This document shows positions 33,635 to 41,939 of a stretch of DNA of 64,000 nucleotides, piece by piece. The stretch's first letter is position 1, and the number at the start of each line of letters is the position of its first letter. The translations under genes and the position numbers were made by a program. The notes beneath the pieces were generated by a model. That model made no database searches. It was given only the letters and a program-made list of their open reading frames with translations, and had not been told where the DNA came from. The DNA is from Paraphotobacterium marinum (GTDB lineage: Bacteria > Pseudomonadota > Gammaproteobacteria > Enterobacterales > Vibrionaceae): NCBI RefSeq assembly GCF_002216855.1, contig NZ_CP022356.1:806001-870000 (forward strand), in the 5' to 3' direction.

Positions 33635-34822
33635 ATGAGATTTAACAATCAAGTAATGTTTAATTTTACACTCATAATAATCTATGGATTTGGTAATTTT
33701 ATGAATATAATTTTATCAACTTCAATAAAAGATATAGCAAATGAGTTTATGGTATCTAATGAAATATCATCATACATAATGCCTATATTTTTAGCTGGTT
33801 ATGCATGTGGTGCAATTTTATTTGGTATCATGTCACATAAATTGGGCAGAAAAAATACTATGTTAATAGGGTGTTTAACCTCACTTCTTGGAATTGGCAT
33901 AGAGTTAACAGGTATATATTCTCAATCCATTATCCCTTTATTTTTAGGACGATTTATAAATGGACTTGGTTCATCAGCAGGTGTTTGTATTGCGCTAATA
34001 CTAATTGCAGATACATTTAACCATAAACAGGGCTCTAAAATGTTATCTCTCATTTTTTTAGTCTATAGTTTTGTTCCTCCTTTACTTATAAGCTTAAGCG
34101 GCTTTGTGATAAATCAATTAAATTGGCATTACATTTTATATAGCAGTTTTGTTTTTAATATCTTTGTAATGATTTTAGTCTTTATAAGCCTTAACGAAGA
34201 TCTCAATAATAATTACAATAAACAAACATCTAAAAATATTTTTATAGAGTCATCCATAATTATGGGTAACAAATATTTTTTACTTTATCTAGTTTTATGT
34301 ATTACATCTTCTTCAGTGCTATTTATCTACAATGCTTTCAGTCCTTTCATTGCTAAAAATCAATATCATATTTCTTATGAGACTTGCGGGATAATTTCAA
34401 TTATTCCTTGTTTTGGCTTGTTAGTTGGGTCTTATTTATCAAAAAAGCTCATAAACTATATTAAGGAGGAGATAATAATTAGTATAGGTTTAATTTTATT
34501 TTTGATTTCATCACTGACATTATTTGCCATTAACATCGCAAAATCATCTAACTTTTATTATTTCATTATTACCCAACTATTGTCTTTTTTGGGGTTGTCT
34601 ATCATTATGCCCATTTCCAACATTCTTGCTATTAAAGCAACTCAAAATACATCATTAGCAACAGGGCTTTTGAACTTCTTAAACTTTTTAGCATGTGCTT
34701 TAATTTTAGGTTTAGTTAATAATTTCCTAGATATTAGATTTGACTTAGCAGTATCGCTTATGATGATAACTATAATGGGAGGCGTTGCAATGGTTTTATT
34801 ATTTAAGAAAAATTATTCATAA
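33635..34822 (+). CDS. MFS transporter (Bcr/CflA-like)
   Basis: A 395-residue major facilitator with twelve hydrophobic helices. The conserved loop between helices 2 and 3 reads GIMSHKLGRKNTMLIG (the G-x-L-a-D-r-x-G-r-k-x-x-l pattern), and helix 4 has GRFINGLGSSAGVCIALI, typical of the Bcr/CflA drug and metabolite exporters. It is expected to export a small molecule by proton antiport. The divergent LysR gene and shared palindrome point to substrate-induced control. A bidirectional terminator follows. Confidence 0.88.
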   Translation: MRFNNQVMFNFTLIIIYGFGNFMNIILSTSIKDIANEFMVSNEISSYIMPIFLAGYACGAILFGIMSHKLGRKNTMLIGCLTSLLGIGIELTGIYSQSIIPLFLGRFINGLGSSAGVCIALILIADTFNHKQGSKMLSLIFLVYSFVPPLLISLSGFVINQLNWHYILYSSFVFNIFVMILVFISLNEDLNNNYNKQTSKNIFIESSIIMGNKYFLLYLVLCITSSSVLFIYNAFSPFIAKNQYHISYETCGIISIIPCFGLLVGSYLSKKLINYIKEEIIISIGLILFLISSLTLFAINIAKSSNFYYFIITQLLSFLGLSIIMPISNILAIKATQNTSLATGLLNFLNFLACALILGLVNNFLDIRFDLAVSLMMITIMGGVAMVLLFKKNYS

Positions 34823-34831
34823 TTAGATAAA

Positions 34832-34872
34832 AAAAAAGAAGTAATTTGTTTGAACAAAAATACTTCTTTTTT
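34832..34872. terminator. Bidirectional terminator between MFS gene and the tiny operon
   Basis: AAAAAAGAAGTA pairs with TACTTCTTTTTT (12 bp), with an inner 6-bp extension TTTGTT / AACAAA around a two-base loop. T-runs follow on both strands, so it can end the MFS transcript and the convergent 24-codon gene. Confidence 0.75.
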
Positions 34873-34945
34873 AAGTTATTTTAAAATTTTGTGACATTAA
34901 CCTCGGGGGGTCTTCATCATCACTTAAAATAATATCTGTAATCAT
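34871..34945 (-). CDS. Possible 24-residue peptide gene
   Basis: A very short frame, MITDIILSDDEDPPRLMSQN plus FKIT, starts 14 bases after the stop of the 46-codon gene and ends inside the terminator. It has no clear ribosome binding site of its own, so it would depend on translational coupling. The acidic SDDEDPPR block is striking. No homologue is known to me. Support is positional only. Confidence 0.35.
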   Translation of the reverse strand: MITDIILSDDEDPPRLMSQNFKIT

Positions 34946-34959
34946 TTTATAACTTTCGT

Positions 34960-35100
34960 TTACTTAGCAAAAAATCTTAAAGCTGCAGTCGAGACTTGCG
35001 CTTTATGAATTGCACTATCATCATAAAGGTAGTCGTTTTTACACGGCTTTTTTGACATTGGAAGTGCCTTGATGCTAAAAAATTTGAAGTTAAAGCTCAT
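34960..35100 (-). CDS. Small protein (46 residues), unknown
   Basis: A short frame with an excellent ribosome binding site, AAGGAGAG five bases before the ATG. The peptide begins MSFNFKFFSIKALPMSKKPC and ends STAALRFFAK; it has one cysteine and a tyrosine/aspartate cluster (DYLYDDS). No signal peptide or membrane helix is obvious. It could be a regulatory small protein or a precursor peptide; I cannot tell. It shares its transcript with the 24-codon frame downstream and the terminator at 34832. Confidence 0.55.
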   Translation of the reverse strand: MSFNFKFFSIKALPMSKKPCKNDYLYDDSAIHKAQVSTAALRFFAK

Positions 35101-35372
35101 AATTACTCTCCTTGTTATTGACTTTAAATAGAACAATAAAAAAAAATTTATACCATTAAATATTCTTTTTATTATGCGGACGAATTAAAAATTCTAAATT
35201 ATTAGAGCATAAAACACACAAAAATGCAAGCAATGTAATATAAATGTAATAAAACTGTGATAATGATTTATTGAAAACAAAATATTTTATTACAATCGAT
35301 AACAATGAACTGTTGATTTTTGATTTAAAAAAAAGTAAATTATCGTTCTTTTATATTTAGAAAAATTCTCTT

Positions 35373-35573
35373 ATGAACAGGATTATTAAATTTATTCCAA
35401 TCATTTTATTAGTTTTTATTTTTGCCTTAATTCATTTAAATAAAAACAATATAAATAAAACAGAAACTAAATTTAAAAATGATGACAATGTAGTAAGATT
35501 GAATGTTTTAGAAAGCCTCAATGCTGCCAAAGAAGCTTTGCTTAATCATAATAGCGATAAGTCCAAAATTTAA
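35373..35573 (+). CDS. Small single-helix membrane protein
   Basis: A 66-residue protein with one N-terminal helix (residues 5-22, IKFIPIILLVFIFALIHL) and a polar, helical tail, VVRLNVLESLNAAKEALLNH. Its last four bases overlap the stop of the convergent FMN glutamate-synthase-like gene. No strong ribosome binding site is seen, so the gene is plausible but not certain. Function unknown. Confidence 0.45.
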   Translation: MNRIIKFIPIILLVFIFALIHLNKNNINKTETKFKNDDNVVRLNVLESLNAAKEALLNHNSDKSKI

Positions 35574-37159
35574 TTTTCCACCACAGCTTTTTCCCAAGCA
35601 TCTTTATAAGCTTCAGGAACAGTTTCCTCACTAAGCAACGAATCCTTCAAAATAGTTGGATAAATTTCTTCATAAGACTTAACACAACCTATAGACGTAC
35701 GTCTAAAGATAAGATCTGGTGTAATCTCACTTGGGTATTTAAAGCCCATTGCACCAATAATTTCACGGAAACTATGAAGAGTTGCATCATGAAAGTTATT
35801 AATACGAACTTTCTTATCTTCAATATCTAAATTTTTGTATAACTTAGGGTTTTGAGTTGCTACTCCAACAGGACAGGTGTTATTATTACATTGACGCGAC
35901 TGGATACATCCTAAGGCCATCATCATAGCTCTCGCAGAATTACAAATATCAGCGCCCAAAGCTATTTTCTGAACCATATCAAAACCAGTGGCAACTTTAC
36001 CACTTGCAATCAGTTTTATCTTATCTCTTAAACCAAAACCAATCAAAATGTTATTTACAAAATGTAAAGCTTCATTCAATGGCGCACCTACGGAATCAGC
36101 ATATTCCATCGGAGCAGCTCCTGTACCGCCTTCTGAACCATCAACGGTAATAAAGTCTGGATAGATTTTATATTTAACCATTGCTTTACAGATGCTAATA
36201 AACTCATCATGGCGTCCAATGCATAATTTAAAACCAATAGGTTTTCCATCCGATAACTCACGAAGCTTTTGAATAAAAAAGCATAAACCTTTAGGGCCTT
36301 CGAAAGCACTATGAGAAGGTGGAGATAAAACATCTTTACCAAAATTACAACCTCTAATTTCGGCAATTTCTGCAGTAATTTTTGCTGCTGGTAAAACGCC
36401 GCCATGTGCTGGTTTTGCGCCCTGAGATAATTTAATTTCTATCATTTTGATAAAATTAGGTTGAACTCTTTCTTTGAACTTTTGCTCATCAAATTCACCA
36501 GTATCTTTATTTCTAACACAAAAATACCCTGTTCCTATTTGAAAAACAACATCGCCACCATTATCATGATAAGGAGTAAGACCTCCTTCACCCGTATTTT
36601 GGTAGAATTTACCGAGCGCAGCTCCTTTATTTGCCGCAATTAGAGCATTTTTGGAAAGAGCCCCATAGCTCATTGCTGAGATATTAAGCCTTGAAGCAGA
36701 GTAAGGGTGTTTACAATCCGGACCTCCAATAAACACTCTATTTTCAACATCTAGAGGATCTTTGGGTGTTAGTGAATGGGCAATCCATTCATAACCGACT
36801 GCGTATACATCTTTATCAGTTCCAAATGCCGTAGTGTCATTTATGCCTTTGGAACGTCTATAAATAACAGTTCTTGTGTCTCGATCAAATGGCTTTTCAC
36901 TTTTATCATCAGCAATAAAATATTGTTGTATTTCTGGTCTAAAAAACTCAAAAATATATCTTATATGCCCCAAAATTGGAAAGTTTCTTAATAGCGTATG
37001 TTTTGTTTGTATCAAATCATATGCTGCAACAACAGCAAGAGAAACTAAAAATATAATTATCCAAAAATGACTTGCATGAATCGATATCATAAAGCCAACT
37101 AAAGCTAAAATAACAATGGCAAAACCAAGATACCATTTTCTTCTTTCTGATAACTCCAT
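35570..37159 (-). CDS. FMN-binding glutamate synthase-like protein
   Basis: A 529-residue protein with two N-terminal membrane helices (residues 10-45) and the FMN-binding, TIM-barrel domain of glutamate synthase. Conserved blocks include YSASRLNISAMSYGALSKNA, NTGEGGLTPYH, GAKPAHGGVLPA, VDGSEGGTGAAP and the 3Fe-4S-site-like CIQSRQCNNNTCPVGVATQ. It lacks the glutaminase domain, so it is not a complete GltB. Such free-standing members are of uncertain role, perhaps in amino-acid or alternative redox metabolism. A terminator separates it from the SulP gene upstream. Confidence 0.88.
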   Translation of the reverse strand: MELSERRKWYLGFAIVILALVGFMISIHASHFWIIIFLVSLAVVAAYDLIQTKHTLLRNFPILGHIRYIFEFFRPEIQQYFIADDKSEKPFDRDTRTVIYRRSKGINDTTAFGTDKDVYAVGYEWIAHSLTPKDPLDVENRVFIGGPDCKHPYSASRLNISAMSYGALSKNALIAANKGAALGKFYQNTGEGGLTPYHDNGGDVVFQIGTGYFCVRNKDTGEFDEQKFKERVQPNFIKMIEIKLSQGAKPAHGGVLPAAKITAEIAEIRGCNFGKDVLSPPSHSAFEGPKGLCFFIQKLRELSDGKPIGFKLCIGRHDEFISICKAMVKYKIYPDFITVDGSEGGTGAAPMEYADSVGAPLNEALHFVNNILIGFGLRDKIKLIASGKVATGFDMVQKIALGADICNSARAMMMALGCIQSRQCNNNTCPVGVATQNPKLYKNLDIEDKKVRINNFHDATLHSFREIIGAMGFKYPSEITPDLIFRRTSIGCVKSYEEIYPTILKDSLLSEETVPEAYKDAWEKAVVEN

Positions 37160-37188
37160 AATATGTCTCTAAATCTACTTGTATTCTT

Positions 37189-37220
37189 AAAAAAGCCATG
37201 ATACACGATAAATGTATCAT
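37189..37220 (-). terminator. Intrinsic terminator of the SulP gene
   Basis: On the minus strand ATGATACA, seven bases, TGTATCAT is a perfect 8-bp stem followed by GGC and six T. It lies 49 bases after the SulP stop and before the glutamate-synthase-like gene. Confidence 0.7.
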
Positions 37221-37268
37221 TTCAATCAGTCAAAAAGTAATTTATGTTTTCATGTTTATATTTAAAAA

Positions 37269-38831
37269 TTAATCTAATAAATCTGAAGCCACTTTGTATG
37301 AAGGATCTTCAATTAAATTTATTTCACATGCTACATTAGACTGCTTTAATAATTTTATGCATTCAGGGCTAAGATGTCTAAGTTTTACAATTTTATTATT
37401 TTCTTTGTAAATATTATTTAATTTGGAAATTGTGTCTAATCCAGATTGATCAAGTATTCTCGAGTTTTTAAAATCTAATATTATATGCTTAGGATCTTTT
37501 TTTATTTTAAAAATTTTTAGGAAATTATTAGTAGACCCAAAAAACAATGGACCATATATAAAATAAACTTTTTCCTTTCTCTTTCTATTAATTTGACTAG
37601 TCGCGTGAATTTTTTTTGATTGAATCCAGCTGAACCTCAACGCATATAGAACAATCCCATAAATAACTGCAATTGTGACATCATAAACTAAAGTTAAAAT
37701 AGTAACTGATATTAAAATCAAAACCTCTCCTTTTGATACTTTTTTTATTGATTCACTAATGGTCCATTTGATTGTGTTAATAACTAATATAATTACCACT
37801 GCTAGAAGTGCTGCAACTGGAATAGACTCAATAAAATTTGAGGCTAATGGAGTAAAAATTAAAAGCGCTAAAGCTGCAGTTAGACTTGATAACCTTCCTC
37901 TTCCTCCATATTTAATATTATGAATTGACTGACCTATCATTGCACAACCTCCCATACCACCTAAAACAGAACAAGACATGTTGCCAATACCTTGAGCAAT
38001 ACATTCCTTATTACTCTTCCCTCTTGTTTGGGTTAATTCATCTAATATGCTCAGAGTAACCAGTGACTCAATAAGCCCTACTGTTGCTATGATTAATGCG
38101 TAAGGGAAAATAATTTCTAATGTTTGCCATGTTAGTGGTAATGATGGTAAATAAACAGTTGAGAAGTGCTGATGAATAAAATTATCGTTTCCTTCGATAT
38201 GAATAGCAAAATCCAGTGCATCCTTAGTTGGTATATTAAAAAAATATAAACAATATGTTACCAGTATTATAGCTACCAAAGCTGAAGGAATCGCCTTCGT
38301 AACATAAGGAAATAATTTAATAATGAGAAGAGTTGCAATTGTAATGAAAATAATTTTTATTATTTCAAAAGAAGATAGCCAACCTTCATTACCATTAAAA
38401 TCTATGGTTCTAAATTGATCTAATTGAGCAAAAATGATCAGAATAATTAACCCATTAATAAATCCAAAAATAACTGGGTAAGGTACAATTCGTATGAATT
38501 TACCAAATTTCAGAATTCCAAATAAAATTTGAAATATTCCCGCAAGAAATAAAGCACCAAATAAATAATCAACCCCATGATCTGCAACCAAATCTATAAT
38601 GACCACAGCAACTGCACCAGATGCACCAGAAATTAAGCCTGGTCTACCACCAAAAACAGCGCTAGAAATCCCCATTATAACAGCACCATAGAGACCCAAA
38701 GTAGGAGATACACCCGCAACAACAGCAAATGCAATTACCTCAGGAATTAACCCTAAAGCAATTGTAAATCCAGCAAGAATTTCTTTAACATATAATTGAG
38801 CTTTATTTCGAAAAATACTTATTGAATTCAA
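37269..38831 (-). CDS. SulP family anion transporter with STAS domain
   Basis: A 520-residue inner membrane transporter of the SLC26/SulP family. The membrane part shows AGFTIALGLIPEVIAFAVVA, SGASGAVAVVIIDL, and GNMSCSVLGGMGGCAMIGQS, in the usual order; the STAS domain follows from about residue 420 (KHIILDFKNSRILDQSGLDT). Members carry sulfate, bicarbonate or dicarboxylates; which one cannot be told here. Monocistronic: terminators lie on both sides. Confidence 0.9.
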   Translation of the reverse strand: MNSISIFRNKAQLYVKEILAGFTIALGLIPEVIAFAVVAGVSPTLGLYGAVIMGISSAVFGGRPGLISGASGAVAVVIIDLVADHGVDYLFGALFLAGIFQILFGILKFGKFIRIVPYPVIFGFINGLIILIIFAQLDQFRTIDFNGNEGWLSSFEIIKIIFITIATLLIIKLFPYVTKAIPSALVAIILVTYCLYFFNIPTKDALDFAIHIEGNDNFIHQHFSTVYLPSLPLTWQTLEIIFPYALIIATVGLIESLVTLSILDELTQTRGKSNKECIAQGIGNMSCSVLGGMGGCAMIGQSIHNIKYGGRGRLSSLTAALALLIFTPLASNFIESIPVAALLAVVIILVINTIKWTISESIKKVSKGEVLILISVTILTLVYDVTIAVIYGIVLYALRFSWIQSKKIHATSQINRKRKEKVYFIYGPLFFGSTNNFLKIFKIKKDPKHIILDFKNSRILDQSGLDTISKLNNIYKENNKIVKLRHLSPECIKLLKQSNVACEINLIEDPSYKVASDLLD

Positions 38832-38910
38832 AATCTAAAAAACCATAGAACATATCAATTTTATTTTTAAATTATAGCTTCTATTTGAAATATACCTCTT
38901 TTGTCAATAA

Positions 38911-38953
38911 AAAAAAGGGAGTTTTAACCTATCTATGGTTAAAACTTCCTTTT
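38911..38953 (-). terminator. Intrinsic terminator of the amino-acid permease gene
   Basis: AAAAGGGAGTTTTAACC pairs with GGTTAAAACTTCCTTTT (17 bp, one mismatch) around a 7-base loop; on the minus strand an eight-T run follows. It sits 16 bases past the permease stop. Confidence 0.8.
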
Positions 38954-38968
38954 AGCAAAAGTATAACC

Positions 38969-40624
38969 CTAATTATTCAGAGCTTTTAAATCTGATTCTT
39001 CATGTGATTTTTTGTTGATTATTAAGTCTTGATCAAAATCTTTCTCTAATTGAGGTGTTACCCAAGCAGATGAAATTCCCCAATAAAAGAAACAGAGACT
39101 AACTATTCCAACAACAACCATATCCTCACCAAAATTTAAATAACCCAACCCATTAAACTCTTTACTCCCAATAAAAGATAAGAAAGCCATCGTGATAAAA
39201 TATCCAAAAATCCACAGTGACGAAACAATGTGTTCTTTAATATCAGCCCAACCATTCTTATTTTGATAAATTGCAAAAATCACAAATCCAAAAAGTAACA
39301 CAAAAATACACTTTCCTGTCAAAGGCCATGTAGCCCAATATAAAATTTCAGAACAAACAATAAAGCCTAAGGGAGCTATAATATTTAAACGCTTAATACG
39401 ATTTGTTCTTTTAGCTTCAGGCATTAATTTTCTCATAGACATGGCGGCAACGGGTCCTACTAAATATGTCACCACTGACAATACTGATATTACACCAGCC
39501 AGCTGTCCCCAGCTACGAAATAGATATAAGAAAACAAAAGCTATAAAGATATTAACCCATAAAGCAGCCCTAGGAACTTTTAAGGTTGGATGTAACTTAC
39601 TCAAGAATTTTGGTAAATGTTTATTTTCACTCATGGCAAATAACATTCTTGTTGTTGCACCTAAATAAGTAATCCCTGTCCCTGATGGAGAGACAAAAGC
39701 ATCAACATAGAGCATCAAAACAACTAGGTTTAAATTTAATGCTATTGCTATTTGTGCAAAAGGAGAATCAAAGTTTAAACTCCATCCAGATTTATCAAGT
39801 ACGCTTGGTTCAACGCTTCCTAGAAAGCTAACCTGTAAACCGACATACAATATTATCGCAATAAAAATAGTAAGCAAGACAGCTAAAGCAAGGTGTTTTT
39901 TTGGGTTTTTGGCTTCACCCGAGAAATGAAGAGGGATTTGAAAACCATTATAAGAAAAAATAATACCTGCGGTTGATATTGCAGTCAAAACTCCGGCCCA
40001 CCCATATGGAATGAAAGAGTGATTAACATGATTAAAATTAGAAGAATGAAAACCAGCCAAAACAATTGAGAGTACACAGAAAAAAGGAACAAAAATTTTA
40101 AACCAAGTGATTGCAGACTGACACTTTGAAAAGAAACTTACACTCCAATAATTTAATAAAAAGTAAACAATCATTAAAATACCGGCAATTCCCAACCCTA
40201 CTGATGATAAAGAATCATTTTCTAAATTAAATATATTTTCTGTAATTGGCTTTGCCCATTCCCACTGCCAAGACGCCATATATTGAACTGATGCCTCTGC
40301 CTCAATTGGAATAACAGTTATTATCGAAAGCCATGTTGACCATGCAATTAAATAACCAACAACTTTACCATGAGTGTAATCTAGATACCTTACCGGACCT
40401 CCGGATTTTGGGATCATAGAAGACATCTCTATGAAAGAAAGAGCTACTATTAAAACCGCGACTCCTCCTAAAATCCAAGAAAAAATTGAGGCTGGTCCAG
40501 CTAATTTTGCTGCATGGTATGCTCCAAATAACCAGCCAGAACCAATAACAGAGCCTATTCCTGTCATTGTTAAACCGACTAAACCAATACTCCTTTTAGG
40601 AGCGTTATCACTTTCATGTTTCAT
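38969..40624 (-). CDS. APC family amino acid permease
   Basis: A 551-residue twelve-helix permease of the amino acid-polyamine-organocation superfamily. The family signature in helix 1, GLTMTGIGSVIGSGWLFGAY, and the conserved FIEMSSMIPKSGGPVRYLDY are clear. FSYNGFQIPLHFSGEAKNPK is the helix 6-7 block. The substrate is unknown. The ribosome binding site is GGAG seven bases from the ATG, and upstream lies an eleven-copy TTTTTA repeat, so its expression may vary. Confidence 0.88.
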   Translation of the reverse strand: MKHESDNAPKRSIGLVGLTMTGIGSVIGSGWLFGAYHAAKLAGPASIFSWILGGVAVLIVALSFIEMSSMIPKSGGPVRYLDYTHGKVVGYLIAWSTWLSIITVIPIEAEASVQYMASWQWEWAKPITENIFNLENDSLSSVGLGIAGILMIVYFLLNYWSVSFFSKCQSAITWFKIFVPFFCVLSIVLAGFHSSNFNHVNHSFIPYGWAGVLTAISTAGIIFSYNGFQIPLHFSGEAKNPKKHLALAVLLTIFIAIILYVGLQVSFLGSVEPSVLDKSGWSLNFDSPFAQIAIALNLNLVVLMLYVDAFVSPSGTGITYLGATTRMLFAMSENKHLPKFLSKLHPTLKVPRAALWVNIFIAFVFLYLFRSWGQLAGVISVLSVVTYLVGPVAAMSMRKLMPEAKRTNRIKRLNIIAPLGFIVCSEILYWATWPLTGKCIFVLLFGFVIFAIYQNKNGWADIKEHIVSSLWIFGYFITMAFLSFIGSKEFNGLGYLNFGEDMVVVGIVSLCFFYWGISSAWVTPQLEKDFDQDLIINKKSHEESDLKALNN

Positions 40625-40656
40625 ATTTTAACTCCATGTTGCATTTGTATAATGTG

Positions 40657-40722
40657 TTTTTATTTTTATTTTTATTTTTATTTTTATTTTTATTTTTATT
40701 TTTATTTTTATTTTTATTTTTA
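40657..40722 (-). repeat. Eleven perfect copies of a 6-bp tandem repeat upstream of the permease
   Basis: The 66 bases are eleven uninterrupted TTTTTA units (TAAAAA on the minus strand). They begin 33 bases before the permease start codon, just upstream of a possible -10 word (TTATAC, about 40644-40650). Copy number change by slippage would alter promoter geometry in 6-base steps. Purity suggests recent activity. Confidence 0.9.
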
Positions 40723-40947
40723 TCACAAACACTATTACACACTTAAGCTCTAAAAAAAAGTGTAATTTCAGAATTAAATTCTTTTATTATTTGTTTTTTA
40801 TCAATAAAACAATCATTTGTTCTGTTATGATGCAATTATTTTATATATGCACTCAAAACGTGCTTATGTGTAACAACATAGAAAAATCAGTTTATGTTTA
40901 TTTATAAATGAAGGGGAAAAATATCTTTTTTAGAAAATTAATGAAAA

Positions 40948-41709
40948 TTATGGTGTCAGAGTTGCAGCAATTGGCCTAACTTTAGTATCAATAATTTTTT
41001 TATTTGATAAATCAACCATCATAGATGGCTGCGTCGATAAATCAACAAAAATGGGATTCTTGTTTTCTCTTGTTAAAGGCTGTAATAATATATTTTTTAC
41101 TACTTTACTAGCTTTATTGACTTTATAAATAGCTGTTAATGCTCGGTAACGATAGACATAATCTCTTGTTTCTTTCGGTAAATGTAAATCTTCAATCGTT
41201 TGATGATTGGAGTACTTTTTTAATGCATTTAATACTCTACCTTCTCCAGCATTATAAGCAGCTAAAGTTAAATACTCATCTTTATTAAATAATTTATATA
41301 AAAAATCCAAATAATCAATCGCAGCATCAGTACTTTTGCGTGGGTTAAAACGCTCATCATTTACCCCGTAAGAGATTAACCCAAATCTTTTAGCCGTTTT
41401 AGGCATTAGTTGCCACAATCCAGCTGCTTTAGCATGTGATACGGCTTTTTTATTAAAAGATGATTCAATATAAGGAACAAATATAAAAGTTGATGGTAAT
41501 TTTCGCTCAATTAATTTATCTCTTATATGTTTTACTAAGCTATAGTTTTTAGAAAAAGTAGCCGAAATAAGCGCATCTTGTTTCTTGTAGGATTTAATTT
41601 GAGCTTCAAGTTTTTTATTTTGTAAAAATGGTACGCTAAATACATTTGAATGAAAGGCTATAAACAAAATTATAAATAAAAATCTAATATAAGTGCAATT
41701 TAATACCAT
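40948..41709 (-). CDS. Lytic murein transglycosylase (SLT domain)
   Basis: A 253-residue muramidase that would cleave the glycan strand of peptidoglycan to an anhydro end. A signal peptide covers about residues 8-26. The catalytic Glu lies in FVPYIESSFNKKAVS, followed by AKAAGLWQLMPKTAKRFGL and the AAYNAGEGRVLNAL motif, in the order of MltD-like SLT proteins. The C-terminal LysM repeats of MltD are absent. The protein is probably periplasmic or membrane-associated. It stands alone on the minus strand. Confidence 0.9.
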   Translation of the reverse strand: MVLNCTYIRFLFIILFIAFHSNVFSVPFLQNKKLEAQIKSYKKQDALISATFSKNYSLVKHIRDKLIERKLPSTFIFVPYIESSFNKKAVSHAKAAGLWQLMPKTAKRFGLISYGVNDERFNPRKSTDAAIDYLDFLYKLFNKDEYLTLAAYNAGEGRVLNALKKYSNHQTIEDLHLPKETRDYVYRYRALTAIYKVNKASKVVKNILLQPLTRENKNPIFVDLSTQPSMMVDLSNKKIIDTKVRPIAATLTP

Positions 41710-41857
41710 TATTTATGTGCAAACCTTTTTTAACATGATTAAAAAATGAACATGTTAACATTCATTTAATAATTAGTCACTTTTTTCTATACATTATAAT
41801 TAACATTATCTATAACTAATAAATTTTTAATTTATTTTATGATTCTGTTCTCACAGG

Positions 41858-41883
41858 TAAAAAAAGAGCTACAAAGTAGCTCT
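41858..41883 (-). terminator. Intrinsic terminator of the histidine phosphatase gene
   Basis: AGAGCTAC-AAA-GTAGCTCT (8-bp stem) is followed on the minus strand by seven T and lies 57 bases past the phosphatase stop. Confidence 0.75.
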
Positions 41884-41939
41884 CTCACATAAATGGTTAA
41901 AATATGAATTATCAAATTTATGTTTAACTAATTATCTTA

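Noticed and set aside
35258-35272. TGATAATGATTTATT as a second Fur box
   Set aside because: Only the first half matches; the second half has three mismatches of seven.
35690-35705. TAGACGTACGTCTA palindrome as a regulatory element
   Set aside because: It lies inside the coding region of the FMN glutamate-synthase-like gene and is explained by codons.
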